Source of the DNA: Bryobacterales bacterium
GTDB taxonomy: Bacteria > Acidobacteriota > Terriglobia > Bryobacterales > Bryobacteraceae
Direction of reading: 5' to 3'
Assembly: GCA_009697495.1 (NCBI GenBank)
Contig: SHUN01000102.1
Coordinates: forward strand, 1-8,493
DNA length: 8,493 nt
This document shows positions 1 to 6,306 of this stretch, one piece after another. Every line of letters starts with the position of its first letter. Positions within the stretch are counted from its first letter, which is position 1. The notes beneath the pieces are model-generated. The model was not told the DNA's origin, searched no databases, and saw only the letters and a program-made list of their open reading frames with translations. The translations under genes were made by a program, and so were the position numbers.

Positions 1-765
1 AACCTGCTCCCGGCCCCCGTCAATCCCGCCAAAGGAATCCGCGACTGGGGACCTCACGCCGCCAATCCCACCGGCGTTGGCTTCTTCGTCAACCCGCTCG
101 TCTTTCAGGAAAATCTCTACGAAGCCAACGCCAACAGCGATTATCACGGACTGATGTTCGAAGCCACCCATCGCGCCAGCCGCCGCGCCACGCTTCACTT
201 TAATTACACTTTCGCCAAAGCCATCGACGAAACCACTGACTTCAACTCCGATTTCCAGCCCAACGATCAAACCAGCCGCCGCGCCGAACGCGCTCTCTCC
301 AGCTTCGACCAACGCCATAAAGTGGTCTTCTATGCGGTACTGCAAACCCCGGAAACGACCAACAAATTCTGCGCCGATTTCCTCTTCACTCCCATCGTTC
401 GCTACTCCAGCGCCAGGCCCTTTAACCTCCTCGCCGGCACCGAGCTCAATAACGACCGTCACAATACCACCGATCGTCCCTTCTTCGCCGGCCGCAACAC
501 CGGCATCGGCCCATCCTTCGCGACGTTTGACATGCGCGTTTCCCGCCGCTTTTCCGCCGGCGAAAACAAGAAGATCGAACTCATGTTCGAGGCCTTCAAT
601 CTCCTCAACAATCTGAACTACACCACCGTCAACAACGTCGTTGGCAACATCAGCGGGCCCTTCAATCTCAAGGGCCGCGATGACCGCACCCCCAGCGAGC
701 CGCTAGGCTTCACCGCCGCCGCCGATCCGCGCCGTATCCAACTCGGTGTGCGATTCTCGTTCTAA
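1..765 (+). CDS. TonB-dependent receptor, Oar-like, C-terminal part (5' end outside window)
   Basis: Frame 1 is open from the first base to TAA at 763-765, giving 254 visible residues of a larger protein. No start is inside the window; the first ATG at 154 is internal. The fragment has features of the outer-membrane beta-barrel of large acidobacterial carboxypeptidase-regulatory-like/Oar receptors. These include a 'SDYHGLMFEATHRASRR' strand followed by 'NYTFAKAIDE', then 'LSSFDQRHKVVF', the late barrel motif 'FDMRVSRRFS', and 'FEAFNLLNNLNY'. The protein ends in Phe ('GVRFSF'), as expected for BAM-dependent barrel insertion. Such proteins sit in the outer membrane and are thought to import large or scarce substrates using TonB; the substrate cannot be read from this part. 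The stop codon overlaps an ATG (TAATG, 763-767) that begins a decayed reading frame. Family assignment is strong, substrate unknown. Confidence 0.85.
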   Translation, partial: NLLPAPVNPAKGIRDWGPHAANPTGVGFFVNPLVFQENLYEANANSDYHGLMFEATHRASRRATLHFNYTFAKAIDETTDFNSDFQPNDQTSRRAERALSSFDQRHKVVFYAVLQTPETTNKFCADFLFTPIVRYSSARPFNLLAGTELNNDRHNTTDRPFFAGRNTGIGPSFATFDMRVSRRFSAGENKKIELMFEAFNLLNNLNYTTVNNVVGNISGPFNLKGRDDRTPSEPLGFTAAADPRRIQLGVRFSF

Positions 766-843
766 TGCGCCTGTTCCGTATTCGCTGATGATCTCTGGCT
801 CCGCAACGGCAAAATCTGGACGGCCTCCGGCCCAGCCCTAGGC
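765..843 (+). pseudogene. Possible amidohydrolase N-terminal remnant
   Basis: An ATG overlaps the receptor stop (TAATG) and reads MRLFRIR then stops. One frame over, positions 781-840 read 'FADDLWLRNGKIWTASGPAL'. 'DLWLRNGKIWTA' resembles the first beta-strand of metal-dependent amidohydrolases (YtcJ/imidazolonepropionase type, typically 'ADLVLRNGRIWT'), and an Ala-Asp junction is what a cleaved signal peptide would leave. The picture fits a secreted amidohydrolase that once followed the receptor, lost most of its signal peptide by a frameshifting deletion, and lost everything after about position 843. This rests on a roughly 15-residue resemblance, so it is tentative. The remnant 3' boundary is estimated. 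Confidence 0.33.
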
Positions 844-906
844 CCTCCCAGTTGGGTGCAGCCATTCAAAATGCACCTTCCTAACATGGCGCTAAAGAAG
901 ACGTAG

Positions 907-1097
907 TTGACCAGGCACGGAATCATTCTTTACTGGGGCGCCGCGAGGTTCCGGAATTGGCGGGCTGTGCCGCCGATGGCGCCAGCAAACTGGAAGCGAT
1001 CAAAAATGTCGAACTCGCGATCACCCAATGGATCGCCACAGCCCGCGAACTCGGTCGCGAGATTTCCGAACCCAAAGGCCGCCTGCTTTTCGCCTGA
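907..1097 (+). pseudogene. hicB: HicB-family antitoxin, disrupted by internal deletion and frameshift
   Basis: HicB antitoxins are about 70-residue proteins that neutralise HicA mRNA interferases. Here the N-terminus reads '(M)TRHGIILYW' from TTG 907 in frame 1. The rest reads in frame 3 from position 945: 'EVPELAGCAADG', then 'EAIKNVELAITQWI', then 'ARELGREI', then 'EPKGRLLFA' to TGA 1095-1097. The two parts match consecutive segments of the HicB fold. Between them the family normally has about nine residues, but only 8 nt (937-944) remain, so roughly 19 nt appear to be missing, which also shifts the frame. The uninterrupted frame-1 ORF continuing to 1101 is therefore a chimera without a real C-terminus. 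No hicA partner is visible upstream, where the sequence is also decayed. The start is a weak TTG preceded directly by an in-frame stop. HicB identity is good; loss of function is inferred. Confidence 0.68.
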
Positions 1098-1155
1098 TTA
1101 AACATTTCCGCCACAAATTGTCACTCGCCCAACTTTCCCGCGCCAGTCTCCGTCT

Positions 1156-1161
1156 TAAAAT
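1156..1161 (+). promoter_or_regulatory. Weak -10-like element upstream of tolQ
   Basis: TAAAAT (5 of 6 to TATAAT) lies 15 nt before the TTG at 1177. No acceptable -35 hexamer is present at 16-18 nt; the best TTGTCA (1118-1123) is 32 nt away. It is the only -10-like site close upstream of the tol-pal operon, so it is recorded at low confidence. Confidence 0.18.
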
Positions 1162-1176
1162 GGAAGCCTGGAGAGT

Positions 1177-1875
1177 TTGTTGATAAATTTTTTCCTCCCC
1201 GCCCTAACCGCCGCCGCGGCCCAGCCCAGCCTGTGGTCTCTGGTTAGTACCTCAAAGCCCATTTCCATGGCCGTGCTGCTGCTCCTGGTTTCGGCCAGTT
1301 GCTTCTCCTGGGCCATCATTTTCACCAAATGGTCCCGCCTTCGCAAAGCCCGCGATGAGAACCGCAAGTTCCTGAAAGCCTTTCGCAAGGCCAACGGTTT
1401 CGACACAATCACCGCGGCCTGTGAACAATTCGCGGCCGCCCCCCTCGTCACGGTCTATGACTTCGGTCACGCCGAGGTCGAGCGCCAACTCCGGGCCAAG
1501 CAAAATCTCACCAACCGCGCCGCCGTCGAACGCAGCCTCCAAATTGCCGCCGGCGAAGAAATCGCCCGCCTGGAAACGAACATGAGCTGGCTCGCAACCA
1601 CCGCGGCCATCACGCCCTTCGTGGGCCTCTTCGGCACCGTATGGGGCATCATCGACGCGTTCCAGGCGCTCACAGGCGCGGGCGCAGCCAGTCTCCGCGC
1701 CGTTGGTCCGGGCATCGCCGAAGCGCTCATCGCTACCGCCATGGGCCTCTTCGCCGCCATCCCCGCGGCCATTTTCTATAACTACTTCGGCTTCCTCATC
1801 CGCGACATCAGCGCCAAAATGGAAGATTTCGGCCTGGAATTCATGAACCTCATCGAACGCGTCTACGAGGCTTAA
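1177..1875 (+). CDS. tolQ: TolQ, Tol-Pal system proton channel subunit
   Basis: TolQ is the inner-membrane MotA/TolQ/ExbB-family subunit that, with TolR, uses the proton gradient to drive TolA. The 232-residue length is normal for the family. One membrane helix lies near residues 29-50, a long cytoplasmic domain follows, and a paired helical region spans about 140-205. The channel signatures are nearly those of E. coli TolQ: 'TPFVGLFGTVWGI' (146-158) and 'GPGIAEALIATAMGLFAAIP' (177-196). Both contain the conserved membrane threonines. The start is not an ATG. TTG 1177 and TTG 1180 are adjacent; GGAGAG at 1170-1175 is better spaced for 1180. An in-frame stop at 1156 rules out a longer form, and the next ATG (1267) would cut into the first helix. 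It is the first gene of the tol-pal operon, 3 nt before tolR. Confidence 0.95.
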   Translation: MLINFFLPALTAAAAQPSLWSLVSTSKPISMAVLLLLVSASCFSWAIIFTKWSRLRKARDENRKFLKAFRKANGFDTITAACEQFAAAPLVTVYDFGHAEVERQLRAKQNLTNRAAVERSLQIAAGEEIARLETNMSWLATTAAITPFVGLFGTVWGIIDAFQALTGAGAASLRAVGPGIAEALIATAMGLFAAIPAAIFYNYFGFLIRDISAKMEDFGLEFMNLIERVYEA

Positions 1876-1878
1876 CCC

Positions 1879-2313
1879 ATGGCATTCTCCCTGAAGCGCG
1901 GCGGTCGCGGACGGCGGGGCGGCTACGACTCCCTCGCCGAAATCAACATCATTCCCCTCGTCGACGTCGTCCTCGTCCTCCTCATCATCTTCATGCTCAC
2001 CGCCCATGTCATGGAGTTCGGTCTCGAAGTCGACGTTCCCAAGGTCCGCCAGATCCGCAACTCCTCCGAAGAACTTCCTGTCGTCTCCATTTCCAAAGAC
2101 GGCGAAATGAAACTCAACGAGAAAGACGTCAATATTAATGACGTGAGCAATGAAGTGAAAAAACGCTTCCCCAAGCAAAAGGCCGTCTACGTCCGCGCTG
2201 ACAAAGCCACTCCGTGGGACCCAATCGCGCAAGTCGTCAGCGAACTCGGCCAAGCCAAACTCGACGTCCGCATGGTCACCCAACCCGTTGACGAAGCCTC
2301 CCGCCGAAAATGA
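1879..2313 (+). CDS. tolR: TolR, Tol-Pal system motor subunit (ExbD/TolR family)
   Basis: TolR partners TolQ in the proton-driven motor and has one transmembrane helix plus a periplasmic domain that can bind peptidoglycan. The 144-residue product has a basic N-tail ('KRGGRGRRGG'), a membrane helix at about 23-43 ('INIIPLVDVVLVLLIIFMLT') and the essential membrane aspartate at residue 29, equivalent to D23 of E. coli TolR. A roughly 100-residue periplasmic ExbD/TolR domain follows, containing 'VYVRADKATPW' and a closing 'KLDVRMVTQP' strand. The ATG at 1879 is 3 nt after the tolQ stop, and the stop overlaps the next start by 4 nt (ATGA, 2310-2313), so translational coupling is likely. The TolR rather than ExbD call rests on the gene order. 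Confidence 0.94.
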   Translation: MAFSLKRGGRGRRGGYDSLAEINIIPLVDVVLVLLIIFMLTAHVMEFGLEVDVPKVRQIRNSSEELPVVSISKDGEMKLNEKDVNINDVSNEVKKRFPKQKAVYVRADKATPWDPIAQVVSELGQAKLDVRMVTQPVDEASRRK

Positions 2314-3089
2314 GCACCACCGTCCAGCGCGAAGAGAATCTCAAAACCGGCGCAGCCGCGTCCTTCGCCCTGCACGCGGTTATCGTCGGCTTCGCCATTT
2401 TCTGGGGCTATGTCAACTTCGGTCCCCGCGACGTCTGGGGCGACCCCAACGCCATTCCCGGCGCCGGTTTCGCCGTGACCCCGGTTGACAGAATTCCCCT
2501 TCCCTCCCGCAATGCCCGGCCCAATCCCAAGGCGGACGACTCCGAATCGGAAGTCGAGAAAGCCGAGAAAAAGGACCGCGACCGCGATAAAGTCCGCAAG
2601 GAAGATCCCGACGCCGTCGCTCTTAACAGCAAAGATAAAAGACGCCCCAACGAGCGGCAAACCAGCCGCTACCAGTACCGCTCTTCCGAGGAACTTCGCA
2701 AAAACCAGCTCCGCACCACCGTCCCCCAGGCGATGTCCAATCCCCTGTACGGCACCGTCGGCGCAGGCGGCGTCGGCGTTGGAACCGGAACCCCTTTTGG
2801 CAACCGCTTCGGCGCCTATGCCGATCTCCTGCGGCGCCGCATCTCCGAAAAATGGCGCACCAACGACGTTGACCCTATGGCCCGAAACGCCAAACCCGCC
2901 ATCGTCAGCTTCGATATTCTCCGCAACGGTGAAGTACGATACGTGAAGATAGTTCAGTCCAGCGGCATCGCCACACTCGACTACTCCGCCCGCCGCGCCG
3001 TCATCGAAGCCGCTCCTCTCCCAGAATTGCCGCGCGAGTTCGACCGCGATTCGGCCAACGTTGAATTCACCTTCCAACTACAGCGATGA
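2310..3089 (+). CDS. TolA/TonB-family energy transducer of the Tol-Pal system
   Basis: This 259-residue protein occupies the tolA position and should transmit motor force from TolQR across the periplasm to TolB and Pal. It has a short cytoplasmic tail, one membrane helix at about 15-34 with the family SxxxH motif (S18, H22), a Pro-rich then highly charged segment (about 62-115, with 'EVEKAEKKDRDRDKVRKED'), and a Gly-rich hinge (148-164). The C-terminal domain is of TonB/TolA type: 'YADLLRRRISEKW' (170-182), 'VSFDILRNGEVRYVKIVQSS' (199-218), and 'LDYSARRAVIEAAPLPELP' (223-241). The C-domain looks more like TonB than the long helical TolA of enterobacteria, so databases may label it 'energy transducer TonB' or 'TonB C-terminal domain protein'. 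The charged rod is much shorter than in E. coli TolA. It overlaps tolR and tolB by 4 nt on each side. Confidence 0.88.
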   Translation: MSTTVQREENLKTGAAASFALHAVIVGFAIFWGYVNFGPRDVWGDPNAIPGAGFAVTPVDRIPLPSRNARPNPKADDSESEVEKAEKKDRDRDKVRKEDPDAVALNSKDKRRPNERQTSRYQYRSSEELRKNQLRTTVPQAMSNPLYGTVGAGGVGVGTGTPFGNRFGAYADLLRRRISEKWRTNDVDPMARNAKPAIVSFDILRNGEVRYVKIVQSSGIATLDYSARRAVIEAAPLPELPREFDRDSANVEFTFQLQR

Positions 3090-4447
3090 AAAACATAATA
3101 TTCTCACTCCTCACCCTCGCCGTCGTCCCCGTACAGGCATTCGCCCAGCAGCGCCCCGATATCATCGGCGTCATCATGGGCTCGCAGAAAGCCGTTATCG
3201 CCGTTCCCGACATGCGCGGCGCAGGGCGCGCCTCAGGCCTCATGGACATCGTCAACGGTACTCTTTTCCGCGATCTCGAAGACGCCGCTATCTTCAAGAT
3301 GGCGCCCAAAAGCATGTATCCCACCCGTGTTCCGCAACAGCCGCAGGAGTTCCGCAAGCCGCTCCAATACGATCCCACCAATCGCAACGCCGCCCCCTGG
3401 CTCCAGGACTGGTCCGACCCGCCCGTCAACTCCGATTACCTGGCCTTCGGCTATGCCGCCGAACAGGATAACCAGATCGTCCTTTTCGGCTGGCTGTTCA
3501 ACGTTCGCCAACCGGAAGTCGCCGCCGCCCAGGTTCTCGGCAAAATCTACTTCGGACCGATCGACGAAACCGGCGCCCGCAAAGTCGCCCATGAGTTCGC
3601 CGCCGACATCCTTAAACAGTTCGGCGTAGAATCCCTCGCCGGCTCAAAAGTCTACTTCGTCTCCAATCGCAGCGGCAGCAAAGAGATCTGGTCGATGGAT
3701 TACGACGGCGCCAGCCAGAAACAAATCACCAGCTACAAGTCGATTTCCACCATGCCCAGCGTCTCCCCGGACGGTTCTCGCATCGCTTTTACCAGTTGGG
3801 CCATGGGTCAGCCACAAATATTAGTACATTCTTTGGAGACCCTCCGCCGCATCCCTTTTCTCAATCCCAGGGCCGGTACAAACCAGAATGCGTCCTACAC
3901 CGCCGACGGCAAACAGATTGCGTTTTCCTCATCTGCAAGCGGGTTTTCGCAGATTTACATGGCTAACGCCGATGGCTCCGGAGTCCGCCGTTTATCCAAT
4001 TCCCGCGCCGTCGAAGTCGAGCCGAAAATCAATCCAAAGACAGGAAATGAGATTGTTTTTGTTTCCGGAAGAGGCGGCGGCTCCCCGCAAGTGTATAGAA
4101 TGAATAGTGACGGCGCGGATGTTCAGCGCCTAACCACCGGGGAAGGGCAAGCCACGAATCCGTCCTGGAATCCGCAGGGTACTCATATTGCCTTTGCGTG
4201 GACGAGAGGATATGATCCCGGCAATTTCAATATTTTTGTGATGGATGTCAACACACGCGAATTCGTTCAGCTCACCAGCGGCGCGGGCCGAAACGAGAAC
4301 CCTGTCTGGGCTCCGGACGGAAAGCATATCGTGTTCTCATCCGACCGGGGCGGGCGCGGCCAAATTTGGACGATGCTCGCCGATGGCACTCAACTTCGAC
4401 AACTCACCTCGGCCGGAATTAACGAAAAACCGGCTTGGTCTAAGTAG
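3086..4447 (+). CDS. tolB: TolB, periplasmic beta-propeller of the Tol-Pal system
   Basis: TolB is a periplasmic protein that binds Pal and is pulled by TolA. The product is 453 residues, close to the family norm. A signal peptide covers 1-20 (cleavage likely after 'VQAFA'). The N-terminal TolB domain spans about 25-183, and a beta-propeller starts at about 185. Five WD40-like PD40 strands are visible with roughly 44-residue spacing: 'PSVSPDGSRIAFTS' (224-237), 'ASYTADGKQIAFSS' (269-282), 'PKINPKTGNEIVFVS' (313-327), 'PSWNPQGTHIAFAW' (359-372) and 'PVWAPDGKHIVFSS' (406-419). It ends in 'EKPAWSK', the usual closing strand. The start overlaps the previous stop (ATGA). Codon choice changes abruptly near position 3810: the 5' half uses mostly C-ending codons and the 3' half does not, while the protein remains a normal TolB. 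Confidence 0.95.
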   Translation: MKNIIFSLLTLAVVPVQAFAQQRPDIIGVIMGSQKAVIAVPDMRGAGRASGLMDIVNGTLFRDLEDAAIFKMAPKSMYPTRVPQQPQEFRKPLQYDPTNRNAAPWLQDWSDPPVNSDYLAFGYAAEQDNQIVLFGWLFNVRQPEVAAAQVLGKIYFGPIDETGARKVAHEFAADILKQFGVESLAGSKVYFVSNRSGSKEIWSMDYDGASQKQITSYKSISTMPSVSPDGSRIAFTSWAMGQPQILVHSLETLRRIPFLNPRAGTNQNASYTADGKQIAFSSSASGFSQIYMANADGSGVRRLSNSRAVEVEPKINPKTGNEIVFVSGRGGGSPQVYRMNSDGADVQRLTTGEGQATNPSWNPQGTHIAFAWTRGYDPGNFNIFVMDVNTREFVQLTSGAGRNENPVWAPDGKHIVFSSDRGGRGQIWTMLADGTQLRQLTSAGINEKPAWSK

Positions 4448-4500
4448 CACAAGGCGCGAAATCGCCAGCAATAATCAGTATTCCGGACACAATAATTTTT

Positions 4501-4506
4501 AGGAGG
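4501..4506 (+). promoter_or_regulatory. Ribosome binding site of pal
   Basis: AGGAGG, a near-perfect anti-16S match, ends 11 nt before the pal ATG at 4518. It lies at the end of a 70-nt AT-richer gap after tolB that also has two AATAAT boxes (4470-4475 and 4491-4496). With its own strong site, pal is not translationally coupled to tolB, and an internal promoter in the gap is possible though no clear -35 is seen. Confidence 0.6.
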
Positions 4507-4517
4507 CCGAAACCAGG

Positions 4518-5336
4518 ATGACTACCAATAAAGCCAGCGCTCTCACGTTGGCTCTCTGTCTGAGCTTTTTCGCGGCAGGGTGTAAGAAGAAGGTGCCTGC
4601 GCCGCCGCCCCCGGCTGCTCCGCCGAAGGCCGCGGCGCCAACGCCCAAGCCTGTCGTCGCCAGACCCATCGTGAAGTTCTTCACCGCCGAGCCTTCCACC
4701 ATTGAGCGTGGCCAGGCCTCGTCGCTCAAGTGGGAAGTGACCGGCGCCGAAACCGCCAGCATCAATCAGGGGCTGGGCGTCATCGGCACAGCCGCTGCCG
4801 GCGGCTCAACGCCCGCCGTTATTTCCGGTAATCGCTCGGTGTTCCCCAGCAACACCACGACTTACACGCTGACCGCCAGCAACTCCGGCGGCACAGTCAC
4901 CGAGGCGGTAACTGTGAACGTCACCGCGCCGCCGCCGGCGGCTAAAGCGACCCCGACTCCCTCGCCCCGCGCCACTTTCGGCGAGGTCATTGCCCGCGAA
5001 ATCCAGGATGCCTTATTCGACTTCGACAAGTCCGATATCCGGGAGGACGCCCGCAACAGCCTCACCCAGAACTCCGACAAGCTGAAGACCATCTTCCGCG
5101 ATTACCCGAACGGCACCGTGACCATCGAAGGCCACGCCGACGAACGCGGCTCGGCCGAATATAACCTTGGCCTCGGTGACCGCCGCGCCATCGCCGCCAG
5201 GGAATTCCTCGTTCAACTCGGTGTCTCCGCTGACCGTCTCCGTACTCTTAGCTACGGTAAGGAACGGCCGCAGTGTACCGACAACAGCGAAACCTGCTGG
5301 CAGAAAAACCGCCGCGCCCACTTCACAGGGCAGTAA
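4518..5336 (+). CDS. pal: Pal, peptidoglycan-associated lipoprotein with Ig-like insert
   Basis: Pal is an outer-membrane lipoprotein that binds peptidoglycan through an OmpA-like domain and is the terminal partner of the Tol motor. A lipoprotein signal ends in 'FFAAGC' with the lipidated Cys at 22, followed by a Lys-rich then Pro/Ala-rich linker (23-50). Residues about 50-137 form an Ig-like strand-rich domain ('IVKFFTAEPSTIERG', 'LKWEVTGA', 'TTTYTLTASNSGGTV'). After a second Pro-rich linker comes the OmpA/Pal domain (about 155-272). It contains 'LFDFDKSDIRED' (166-177), the peptidoglycan-binding motif 'EGHADERGSAEYNLGLGDRR' (204-223) and 'NRRAHF' (264-269). At 272 residues it is about 100 longer than enterobacterial Pal because of the Ig-like part. 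Two cysteines (253, 260) sit near the C-terminus and could form a disulfide. The ATG at 4518 is set by the upstream AGGAGG and the lipoprotein signal. Confidence 0.94.
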   Translation: MTTNKASALTLALCLSFFAAGCKKKVPAPPPPAAPPKAAAPTPKPVVARPIVKFFTAEPSTIERGQASSLKWEVTGAETASINQGLGVIGTAAAGGSTPAVISGNRSVFPSNTTTYTLTASNSGGTVTEAVTVNVTAPPPAAKATPTPSPRATFGEVIAREIQDALFDFDKSDIREDARNSLTQNSDKLKTIFRDYPNGTVTIEGHADERGSAEYNLGLGDRRAIAAREFLVQLGVSADRLRTLSYGKERPQCTDNSETCWQKNRRAHFTGQ

Positions 5337-5359
5337 TGCCCGCCAACCGCTAACCAGCC

Positions 5360-5387
5360 ACGGGGACGAAGTTCGCTTCGTCCCCGT
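5360..5387 (+). terminator. Strong stem-loop between pal and cpoB
   Basis: A perfect 12-bp inverted repeat (ACGGGGACGAAG 5360-5371, CTTCGTCCCCGT 5376-5387) encloses a TTCG tetraloop. It is followed by TCTGTT and not by a T-tract, so it may be an inefficient or factor-dependent terminator, an attenuator that lowers cpoB expression relative to pal, or an mRNA-stabilising hairpin. The hairpin is directly visible; its role is inferred. Confidence 0.55.
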
Positions 5388-5406
5388 TCTGTTAGGCCAC
5401 GATCCT

Positions 5407-6306
5407 ATGAAGCACTACCTCACCCTTCTCCCCATTCTCTTTCTCTCCGCCTTTCCGGCCTTTTCCCAAAAAGAAAAGATCGCCGAAATCCAGCGCGACG
5501 TCCTGCTCATGCAGGATCAGATCCGCTCGCTCCAGCGTTCCCAGGACGAGAAGATGGCGGCACTCCAAGTCCTCGTTCAACAGATTCTCGACTCCGCCAA
5601 CAAGGCCAACACCGCCGTCGCCGTCCTCGATTCCGCCATGCGCGACCGCCTGAAAGAACAGGAAAAGCTCCTCGTCGCCCCCATCGCCGGCGTCGGCGCC
5701 AAAGTCGACACCATGGCCAATGATTTCGCCGGTGTGCGCGAATCGGTCGCCGATCTCTCCTCCCGCATGGGCAAGCTCCAAAATCAAATCGCCGATATCA
5801 ACAGCGCCATCAAGATCCTTGCCGCTCCCCCCGCCCCGCCGCCTTCCGCCGTGCCGCCCGCCGCAGCCAACCCCAACGCCCCGCCCGCCGGCGTCTCCGC
5901 CGAGACTCTCTACAACGGTGCCATGCGCGATAAATCCGCCGGTAATTCCGATCTCGCCATTGAGCAATTCCAGAACTACCTGAAGTGGTTCGGCAACACC
6001 GATCTCGCTCCCAACGCCCAATACTACATCGGCGAAATCAAGTACCTTCGCGGCGATCTCGATGGAGCGCTCCTGGCCTTCGATACTCTCCTCGAAAAAT
6101 ACCCCGACAATCCCAAAACCTCCGACGCCATGCTCCAAAAAGGGCGCGCGCTCGTAAAGTCCGGCTTCAAGGCCGAAGCCCGCCAGGAGTTCACTTCGCT
6201 GGTCAAGAAATTCCCCACTCACGATAACGCCGCCAAAGCCAGAACCGAACTCGCCGCGCTCAACAGCCCTGCCCGCGCACCTGCCCGCGCCACCAAGAAA
6301 AAATGA
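5407..6306 (+). CDS. cpoB: CpoB/YbgF, Tol-Pal associated periplasmic TPR protein
   Basis: CpoB (formerly YbgF) is a periplasmic protein that links the Tol-Pal motor with cell-wall synthesis during division in proteobacteria. The 299-residue product begins with a signal peptide (1-20, 'LPILFLSAFPAFS'). A coiled-coil region follows (about 22-138, with 'IAEIQRDVLLMQDQIRSLQR' and later heptads), then a Pro/Ala linker (139-163). The C-terminal half has TPR-like repeats (about 165-287) starting 'AETLYNGAMRDKSAGNSDLA', with 'NAQYYIGEIKYLRGD' and 'KTSDAMLQKGRALVKSG' in successive repeats. The frame is open back to 5167 inside pal, but ATG 5407 is the true start because it gives the signal peptide and does not overlap pal; only weak SD sequence precedes it. 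The tail is basic ('TKKK'). The stop overlaps the next start (ATGA, 6303-6306). Confidence 0.9.
   Translation: MKHYLTLLPILFLSAFPAFSQKEKIAEIQRDVLLMQDQIRSLQRSQDEKMAALQVLVQQILDSANKANTAVAVLDSAMRDRLKEQEKLLVAPIAGVGAKVDTMANDFAGVRESVADLSSRMGKLQNQIADINSAIKILAAPPAPPPSAVPPAAANPNAPPAGVSAETLYNGAMRDKSAGNSDLAIEQFQNYLKWFGNTDLAPNAQYYIGEIKYLRGDLDGALLAFDTLLEKYPDNPKTSDAMLQKGRALVKSGFKAEARQEFTSLVKKFPTHDNAAKARTELAALNSPARAPARATKKK

Larger units (their letters stand above)
766..1176. other. Gene-poor 411-bp stretch with two decayed genes
   Basis: No intact gene is supported here. From left to right it holds the amidohydrolase-like scrap, an imperfect inverted repeat (GGTGCA 855-860 against TGCACC 872-877, 11-nt loop), the broken hicB, and about 80 bp of leader before tolQ. 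Density of decayed coding sequence is high compared with the tightly packed genes downstream. Confidence 0.6.

Noticed and set aside
907..1101. A single intact 64-codon gene from TTG 907
   Set aside because: Only the first 10 codons resemble HicB; the rest is the HicB C-terminus read in the wrong frame, so this is a frameshift product and not a separate gene.
1252..2283. Long minus-strand open frame (343 codons) opposite tolQ and tolR
   Set aside because: It lies antisense to two clear family members. The strong bias to C-ending codons removes stops from the opposite frame, and its composition (Asp/Glu/Gly/Val-rich) is typical of such shadows. The same applies to minus-strand frames at 2187-3077, 5392-6222 and 6219-6734.
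5167..5406. Upstream extension of cpoB into pal
   Set aside because: The frame is open, but this part is pal read out of frame. ATG 5407 begins a good signal peptide, which a longer form would bury.
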